DNA of 64,000 bases from Fragilaria crotonensis (lineage: Eukaryota; Bacillariophyta; Fragilariophyceae; Fragilariales; Fragilariaceae). Numbering within the stretch: the stretch's first letter is position 1; every line of letters begins with the position of its first letter. This document shows positions 57,403-64,000 of the stretch, one piece after another. The translations under genes were made by a program, and so were the position numbers. The notes below the pieces were generated by a model, which saw nothing but the letters and a program-made list of their open reading frames with translations, was not told where the DNA came from and did no database searches. The stretch spans positions 1-64,000 of the forward strand of contig JAKSYS010000053.1 in NCBI GenBank assembly GCA_022925895.1. The letters are read 5' to 3'.

Positions 57403-59046
57403 TTACGCCGAAAACAAAGATTCACTCTGTTTCGAAACCCACTCTGTGATCAATTTGACGCCAAATCCAGTGGCGCCCTTCTTATCGTCCCACACGGGGC
57501 CGGCAATGTCTATGTGGGCAAAGGGTTTGGAAGCGCTAACAAAATTCTGCAGAAAAAGAGCAGCAGTAATGGCGCCGCCATAGCGAGTGCCGCAGTTCTT
57601 ATAGTCTGCCACAATGGAATCCAATTGATCATTGTATTCAGTAGCCATGGGCATGCGCCATGCTTTCTCGCCAGTCACCTTTGATGCAGTTTCCAGCTCA
57701 GTCGCTAATGTGTCGTCAGTCGTCCAAACGCCACAAATCTGTTTCCCAAGGGATATCATGCATGCTCCTGTGAGTGTAGATAATTCGACGATAGAGTCGC
57801 ATCCAACTTCTTCGTCGACATACACAAGAGCGTCTGCCAGCGTGAGTCGTCCTTCAGCATCGGTATTGACAACCTCGATCGTTTTTCCGTTCGAAGCTGT
57901 CAAAATATCACTCGCCACGTATGCCTTGGGACCGATCATATTCTCGCAAGCGGCCACGACGAAATGGACTTCGACTCCCTTGGGACCAAGTGCAGCGATC
58001 GCTTGCGCTGCTCCGAAGACAGCGGCGGCGCCGCCGCAGTCAAATTTCATCAACTCCATCATGGAGGTCTTAATACTGTAACCACCAGTATCGAATAGTA
58101 AACCTTTCCCAACAATACCGATCTTTTTGTGAACTGGGCCTACAGGTCGATACACGAGATGGATGAATTGAGGTTCAGTCTCGCTTCCCCGGGCCACTCC
58201 AAGGAAGGCTCCCATGCCACGTTGTTCGCATGCGTGCTTGTCTAGGATAGTACAGGACAACCCAGACGAGGAAGCCAACTTAATCGCTTCGTGAGCAAGG
58301 GACAACGAGTTCAAGATGTTGTGTGGTGCATTGACAATGTCCATTGCTAGGTACTGTCCGCATGCCATGGCCCGACCCTCTTGTACGAAGTCGTTGAACT
58401 TGAGACTCGCTTCGATCTCAGCATCAAGGTGGGGATCCTCAGGACTATTGGATACGGGATACATGAAGAGCTGGACTAGGTTTTTGGCGGGGTGGCGTAT
58501 TTTCTCTCCGGTGCGATAGCGATTATCAGAGTAGAGGGCGTGCAACAAGGATTGAGTCATATCCCGAACAAAGGATTGTGACGACAAAAGGGACTCCGGC
58601 AAGTATACTTTTGCAGTTTTACACCCAATTTCTTCAGCTAGCAGAGACGCCAAGCTTGATCCAATTTTAAGACCCAACCCACCGCCCCCAGCTACAGTTG
58701 CATCGACTGGCTGTCTGCCAAGGCCTAGTAAGGCGTAACGCTGAGATTTGAGTCGCACAACTGGAGTTGTGGCTCCGACCCTGGTAGCATTTCTGAATGA
58801 ATGATCAAAGTCACTCGCTGCAGCGAGAAGACTCTCTTGAACAATATCGTCCACCATGGAGAGCGAGTCCCTCCTTAAGGCTACATCACTTCCAGAGAGG
58901 CCGATGATGATCGCATCTGCGGCGCTGGCAACATACTCACTTCTGGCGCATAGTATCAACGCCAGGGTGGGGATCTCCGTTCGCTCCATTCGTGTGCAGG
59001 GCTCGTCGAACGTCCAGCGTGGACGCTTTGCAGCAGGCTCTGTCAT
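57403..59046 (-). CDS. M17 leucyl aminopeptidase, cytosolic form
   Basis: Intronless. Start set at MTEPAAKRPRWTFDEPCTRM (59046) by alignment with the neighbouring paralogue (WSFDKPCTGM); the frame is open a further 93 codons upstream but that part is unlike any targeting peptide. 547 residues. Catalytic domain in the second half: VGKGLLFDTGGYSIK (Lys314, Asp319, Lys326), KFDCGG (Asp336), and the family signature NTDAEGRLTLADAL (Asp396, Glu398, Arg400), giving the two-metal site. It removes N-terminal residues from peptides, usually as a hexamer. No signal sequence, so cytosolic is likely. The paralogue lies 0.7 kb upstream on the same strand. Confidence 0.92.
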   Translation of the reverse strand: MTEPAAKRPRWTFDEPCTRMERTEIPTLALILCARSEYVASAADAIIIGLSGSDVALRRDSLSMVDDIVQESLLAAASDFDHSFRNATRVGATTPVVRLKSQRYALLGLGRQPVDATVAGGGGLGLKIGSSLASLLAEEIGCKTAKVYLPESLLSSQSFVRDMTQSLLHALYSDNRYRTGEKIRHPAKNLVQLFMYPVSNSPEDPHLDAEIEASLKFNDFVQEGRAMACGQYLAMDIVNAPHNILNSLSLAHEAIKLASSSGLSCTILDKHACEQRGMGAFLGVARGSETEPQFIHLVYRPVGPVHKKIGIVGKGLLFDTGGYSIKTSMMELMKFDCGGAAAVFGAAQAIAALGPKGVEVHFVVAACENMIGPKAYVASDILTASNGKTIEVVNTDAEGRLTLADALVYVDEEVGCDSIVELSTLTGACMISLGKQICGVWTTDDTLATELETASKVTGEKAWRMPMATEYNDQLDSIVADYKNCGTRYGGAITAALFLQNFVSASKPFAHIDIAGPVWDDKKGATGFGVKLITEWVSKQSESLFSA

Positions 59047-59732
59047 GATTGTTTTGGTCCTCGTTGTAATTTCAGATCCGTAGGACGAAAGTGTGAGGCA
59101 CAACAAAGTACCGGTACTCGTGATCTCAATTCGGGGGAAGGCTCCGCAACCGCTTTCTGTACTAGAGTAGAGAAACGTACTCGGAGTGTGTACCTGGGCG
59201 TATGATACTATTGCGACATGCGCCGGGCGTACTTCCAAGACTCCGAGTCTCATGGGTAAACTGTTTGTACAAGGATACGTAACACCTGGTACTACCGACT
59301 CCAAACGCATTGAAGTTGAGGGCACTCCACATCATGAAGGATCTGAGTCATCATTCAGTGTTCCCATTTTTCGAGTATGCATTCATGTCCGATTAAATGC
59401 ATTTTCGACGATCGAAAACCTTCCTAAAGAACATTAAGCCGAACATCCTTTTTATTGCAACGATCCTGGAATCGCAAGTTCGTCAAAATTCAACTTGCTA
59501 TACATGTGTGGATTCTGCACAAAAACCAGCTGATGTGATGCAATCCTTTGACGTCATTTTTTCTACATGCGGAACCAATAAGAGACAACTAACCTATGGG
59601 CGAAGGACAACGCGTCCACACGCATGATACATGTCGAAAGTAGTAAATACTACACTTGCGACTCTATGTAAGTACGCAAGATAGACGACGCTTGCTGGAA
59701 TGTATCACAGCTTGAACTTGCAGCGACGCTCC
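59047..59732. promoter_or_regulatory. Spacer between the two M17 genes
   Basis: Presumed promoter of the cytosolic aminopeptidase and 3' end of the plastid form. GTAC motifs at 59108-59170. No gene. Confidence 0.4.
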
Positions 59733-61635
59733 CTACTCTGCTTTACTAGCTCCTTGCCGCTTGACCCACTCAGTAACCATTCGGGTACCATAGCCAGTGG
59801 CACCGGTCTTGTCGCTCCAGACAGGACCTGCAATGTCGATATGAGCGAACGGCTTCTTCTTGTCTACGAAGTTTTGCAAAAATAGTGCCGCCGTGATAGC
59901 CCCGCCGTACCGAGTTCCGACGTTACTAAGATCGGCGATCTTGCTGTTCAGCTGTTCGTTATAAGAACTTTCCAATGGCATGCGCCAAGACTTGTCCCCC
60001 GTTGCTTTTGAGATTTCCGCAAGCTCCGTTGCAAGGTCGTCGTTTGAGGTCCAGACACCTGCAATCGATTTCCCCAAAGAAATCATGCACGCGCCCGTTA
60101 GAGTTGAGAGCTCAATGATCGATTCACATCCAACTTCTTTATCAGCAAACACGAGAGCGTCGGCTAGTGTCAAGCGACCCTCGGCGTCCGTGTTTCCAAC
60201 CTCGATAGTCTTGCCGTTCGATGCAGTCAGAATGTCGGATGGAACCATTGCCCGTTCATTTATCATATTCTCGCATGCTGCCACGATAAAGTGAGCCTCA
60301 ACACCCTCTGGAGCCAGAGCAGCGACGGCCCTGGCAGCTCCCAAAACAGCGGCAGATCCTCCGCAATCGAACTTCATCAACTCCATCATGGATGTCTTAA
60401 TGTTATACCCACCAGTGTCAAAGAGTAACCCCTTGCCAACAATTCCAACTTTCTTGTTGTCTTTCGACACCTTTGGTGTGTATGTGAGATGAATGAATTG
60501 TGGTTCCGTTTCACTGCCACGTGCCACTCCTAGGTATGCACCCATGCCACGCTTTTCGCATTCCTTCTTGTCCAAAATGACGCACTTGAGGCGCCCGCCT
60601 GACTCTGCTGCAATTCGTTTGGCAGTCTCAGCCAATGAAACGGAGTTCAAGACATTATGTGGGCTGTTGACAATGTCTTTCGTGAGAATAATTCCGGCCG
60701 CCAATTGTTTTCCTGTCTCCAAGGCATCATCAGCTGCGTCGGCCAAATCGCCTTCGGCAATGAGTTGGATCGACTTTAAATCTTCGGCAACCTTCTTAAT
60801 CTTATCTCCCGTGCGGTAACGATTATCCGAATAGAGAGCTGAGTACATGGACGACGAAAGGTCAGTCAAAGTGGAGGCATCCTTTAATACTTGTGGAAGG
60901 ATGACGGAGCATGATTCAATCTTCTTTTCAGCGTTCACCTTGGTCGCGATGGCCTTGCCCAAGCTTAGTCCAGGATTCTCTGGCTCCTTGCCGCTGTCCT
61001 TTGGTACTTTCCCCATACCAAGAACAACGTAGCGCTTGGACTACAGACAGACACCATGACTGTGAGCAAAGAAGGATGCACAATAAACACTTCATAAGCA
61101 ATAGTCAATTGTGCAACATTACCTTTCCACCAGGATTTACAACACGAACAGTTGGCGTCATAGATCCGGCCTTTGCTCCAGCCTTGAAGGACTTGGCATT
61201 GTCGTTAATAACTTCGGTCAGTATACCTCCCAAGCTTTCATCGATTTCCTTTGCAACGCCGGTGAGAAGAACAGAAGCTGGTTCTGCCGCCTCATCTGCA
61301 TCGTCTTCATCCTCGTCAGCCGTTGTCGGCGCGTAGATGCCAACAATAATGAGATCCGAATCCTGATACGACAAGTCCGAAGTAGCAGTGAGTGTCGCTG
61401 GTACCATTGCGTTCCATTCCATGCCAGTGCACGGCTTGTCAAAGGACCAAGTGGGGAAGGATTGATCCTTCTTGCTCATTGACAACGAGCTACCGCTTGA
61501 GGTGAATGAACGTGATGCCGCAGTAGCTGCCCTTTTCAGGACTTGGCGTCGGAGACCGGGAGATCCAAAGGCAAGTGACGATTGGACTGTAGCCATGACG
61601 ACCAAGCTCTTGAGGGCACAATTCATAAACTTCAT
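59733..61635 (-). CDS. M17 leucyl aminopeptidase, predicted plastid form
   Basis: Two exons, 61635-61123 and 61040-59733, with an 82-nt GT-AG intron; 606 residues. The N-terminus MKFMNCALKSLVVMATVQSS is a signal peptide followed by LAFGSP, which resembles the diatom ASAFAP plastid motif (cleavage before Phe), then a Ser/Arg-rich transit-like stretch (RRQVLKRAATAASRSFTSSG). The mature part begins near WSFDKPCTGM. Catalytic strings: VGKGLLFDTGGYNIK, KFDCGGSAAV, NTDAEGRLTLADAL. An acidic loop (DEDEDDADEAAEP) lies in the N-terminal domain. The terminus ends VKRQGASKAE. Probably degrades peptides in the complex plastid. Confidence 0.9.
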
Positions 61636-62402
61636 GTTGATCCTACTTTAAATGAAGATATATGACGATCGGTGTGTGGTGTTACTTCGGATCAATGAGG
61701 TCGATGCAGTATTCTTTCTTCGATCGTGAGCTATCAGGACTGTGGATGACGAAAAGAAACGAGTATACTGGTACACGCTCTCCTAGTAGAGTAACAGTAT
61801 TGTACGCTACTGTTTATCATCGCACGCGGTTGGAAATCAAGCCGATCGCGTAGAACACGTCAGTGAACACGTGAACGTGCACTGGTTTACGAGTACGAGT
61901 ACCATGGTACGAGGACTCCATATGTTCATAGTCCGGAGCGAGTATCCACTACCGGTGTACACGTACTGTGTTCTTGCGATCCAAAGAAACTGGATACCGA
62001 AGTTCTACTACTAGTGCAGTACAAAAAACAATATCTTGTACTGTTCAGTGTTCAGGATTTGTACAGTACTTGTACGTCGTACAAGTACCCTACCAGGTAC
62101 GACGTATACGTCGCGACGATGGCACACTGACCAACTACACGGTATCTTCGGAACTCAGATGTTGGAGTACCAGGTACCAAACTTTGGAGCTGGTCGAAGG
62201 GTTGGTTCCTCATTGGACTAATGAACGAAACACTCGAGGAGTGCTACCAAACACTGATAAAGTTCCATATCTGAAGGACTACGCTCAACCTTGATGACAA
62301 TCAGTATAGCCAGAATGAAAGGCTCATAGAGGAATCCCTTCAAGTCGGCGTAGATCTGAGTTATAAAAAAATTGGTGCAATTGTCATGCGTGATGCCTTA
62401 TG
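61636..62402. promoter_or_regulatory. Intergenic with dense GTAC cluster
   Basis: 5' side of the plastid aminopeptidase and 3' side of TRAPPC2. About 15 GTAC tetramers between 61890 and 62180, for example TTGTACAGTACTTGTACGTC. No supported gene. Confidence 0.45.
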
Positions 62403-63007
62403 CTAATTCAGATATCTTCGTGCCACCGCGCGAACTCGTGTGTCAAATGATTTTGAAACAATGGGAGTGTCGTAGCGATAAAACGGGTTCATGGCCAGCT
62501 GAAAAGAAGGAGAAAGATTGAATTGCGAAATTAGCACATTGGAATAAGTGTCACAACGACCGACATGTACGGTAGATATTTCATAGACTGACCTTCACAT
62601 AAAGCTCATAAACTTCGTTGAAGAAATTCCTGATGGTGTCTTCTGACTTGCCTCCGTGCAGTAACATGAATTTGATATGCCCGGCAGTCAAAAAGGTGGA
62701 CACTTGCTGTTGGTTCACCTGTCAAATCGAATAGCACACATGAGTTCTGAAGAATCCAGCCTTTTTGATTCCAAACGACTTCACACAATTTTCATCGCAC
62801 CTTATCGACCACTTTCAAGTACATGGCGTTGGTCGTCCAGGCAGCCTTTTCCACCAAATCCAATGAGGAATGCAGAACAAAGTAATTTTGGCGCGTTACA
62901 GAATCGGACGATCCCGCCGTTCCCGTTTTGTGAAACTCGGCTTCGTAGAGAGGTTCATTCTTGCCAACAATGACAAAGAGCAACAGTTGTGTATTTGAAG
63001 ACGCCAT
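62403..63007 (-). CDS. TRAPPC2: TRAPP complex subunit 2 (sedlin/Trs20)
   Basis: Three exons, 63007-62801, 62718-62593 and 62498-62403, with GT-AG introns of 82 and 94 nt, all phase 0; 142 residues against 140 in human. The longin-like fold is evident: [111 protein letters not shown]. This is the core subunit of the TRAPP tethering complex in ER-to-Golgi transport. Each exon matches the order of sedlin without gaps, so this is a confident call. Confidence 0.93.
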
Positions 63008-63400
63008 GGTGACTGCACAGCAAAGGCTTCCTTGTCGAGATTGATACCTGCGTTTGTTGTGTCGGTTCCGATGGCGATGTACTGGAGCGCACAAGTACTA
63101 CGTACCAGATGTAACGTAGTACTGCAATACAGTTGGAAGGTTGCAGATGGAATTCAAGTCACGCATCGACATTTGTGTGCAACTATTCTGATTCCACATT
63201 CCCTTCCCCAATTCTTGTGAACAGTAAGTAGACTACTTCAACTGCACACAGTAGGCTGTACGCCAATCTCGATATGTTGGTTGACATATGGGATATGGGC
63301 ATATGTGGAATCATGAAGAAAATCTTTATCGACATACTCATTTCGTCAACAAACACAAGTTCTTCACACAATCTTGACAAGTACTGTAGACGCCGACAAG
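63008..63400. promoter_or_regulatory. Divergent promoter region, TRAPPC2 / TENA-like
   Basis: 393 bp between two divergent start codons, with GTAC motifs at 63095-63115. No gene. Confidence 0.45.
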
Positions 63401-64000
63401 ATGACGTCCACATCAGGTCTGCAAATCATTGCACGGCTTCGACAGGAAGACTTCAATCGCGAAACGGAAGCCAGGTTGGAGTCACACCCCTTTGTCTTGG
63501 CGGCCGAGGCGGGGACATTGACCATGACCCAACGACGAGCCTTTTGTTACGAACAGTATGCCATCCAACGATCCGACGCGATATCGTTTGCCTCATTGGC
63601 AGGTCATGCTCATGGAATATTTCGACCAAAATCACTAAGTCACGCAACTGTACCATCAGGTGATGACAAGGATCTGTTTCAGTTCTTGTTGGGTGGAGAA
63701 GTGTATGCATCAGCGTTGTTGCTCGAACATGCATCCTCGTTGGGCATTCACGATGAATCAAGTCTTGCCAAGTACCGTTGCTCAAGCTTGGCGCAAGGAT
63801 ATCCCTCCTATTGGGCTCGTTTGGCATTGGATGGAAATCGTGCAGCCGGTGCTGCTGCGTGTGCTGTGAACTTTCCGGCATGGGGCCGAATGTGCCAACG
63901 ATTGTTGGACGCTGCCAGTTCGTCGGAAGGAATGGCCTTTATACAATTCTTTGCAACACCAATTGCAAATCTCGATGAAATGGCAGCAGCGGTGATTGAT
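63401..64000 (+). CDS. TENA/THI-4-like (heme-oxygenase-fold) protein, 5' part
   Basis: Frame open from the ATG at 63401 (context GACAAGATGACG) for 200 codons to the window edge, with no stop and no intron needed. Strings LESHPFVLAAEAGTLTMTQR, RAFCYEQYAIQRSDAISFAS, GYPSYWARLALDGNRAAGAA and AVNFPAWGRMCQRLLDAASS fit the all-helical TENA/PQQC/heme-oxygenase-like fold, in which an early 'HPF' helix and a central YxxxW helix are typical. Such proteins include thiamine-salvage hydrolases and diiron oxidases; which applies here cannot be decided without the C-terminus. No targeting peptide is seen. Confidence 0.65.
   Translation, partial: MTSTSGLQIIARLRQEDFNRETEARLESHPFVLAAEAGTLTMTQRRAFCYEQYAIQRSDAISFASLAGHAHGIFRPKSLSHATVPSGDDKDLFQFLLGGEVYASALLLEHASSLGIHDESSLAKYRCSSLAQGYPSYWARLALDGNRAAGAAACAVNFPAWGRMCQRLLDAASSSEGMAFIQFFATPIANLDEMAAAVID

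Overview
The window is nuclear DNA of a eukaryote, most likely a pennate diatom or a close photosynthetic stramenopile. The clues are short GT-AG introns (about 80-165 nt), genes on both strands with their own spacers, a bipartite plastid pre-sequence with an A/F cleavage motif on one aminopeptidase, Pro-Thr-rich cell-surface tails, a DUF3095 pair, and diatom-style mobile elements. The species cannot be named from sequence alone.

Left flank (1-8,600): the 3' part of an O-acetylhomoserine sulfhydrylase gene (+), an unrecognised two-ORF gene (-), a type II membrane protein of unknown function (+), a BASS/SBF transporter (-), and a PDAP1-like phosphoprotein with a C-terminal SAP domain (-).

Centre (8,611-41,856): a tandem segmental array with four copies (A-D) of a secreted sulfatase gene, all on the minus strand, separated by about 6 kb spacers. 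The B-to-C and C-to-D periods are about 8.5 kb. Each spacer holds a decayed DDE-type transposase (-) split by a 5'-truncated LINE-like fragment (+) flanked by a 16-bp target duplication. In the first spacer a 5.2-kb Ty3/gypsy LTR element sits inside the LINE. Copies B and C join the 5' half of copy A's type to the 3' end of copy D's type, as expected from unequal crossing-over between two ancestral paralogues. Only copy C is open throughout.

Right flank (41,857-64,000): a MITE-like element inserted in a 95-99 bp tandem repeat; two DUF3095 paralogues (-); a POT/PTR peptide transporter (+) with one frame break; a small secreted ankyrin-repeat protein (+) with one frame break; the N-terminal part of another transposase-like gene (+); a second BASS transporter with four exons (+); a tandem pair of M17 leucyl aminopeptidases (-), one apparently cytosolic and one apparently plastid-targeted; the TRAPP subunit TRAPPC2/sedlin in three exons (-); and the start of a TENA/THI-4-like gene (+) running off the right edge.

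Two themes recur. Local duplication followed by divergence or homogenisation affects the sulfatases, DUF3095, M17 peptidases and BASS transporters. Intergenic DNA is unusually dense in GTAC-cored palindromes. Many differences between the sulfatase units are 1-2 nt losses in short runs, so some 'broken' genes may be assembly errors rather than true pseudogenes.
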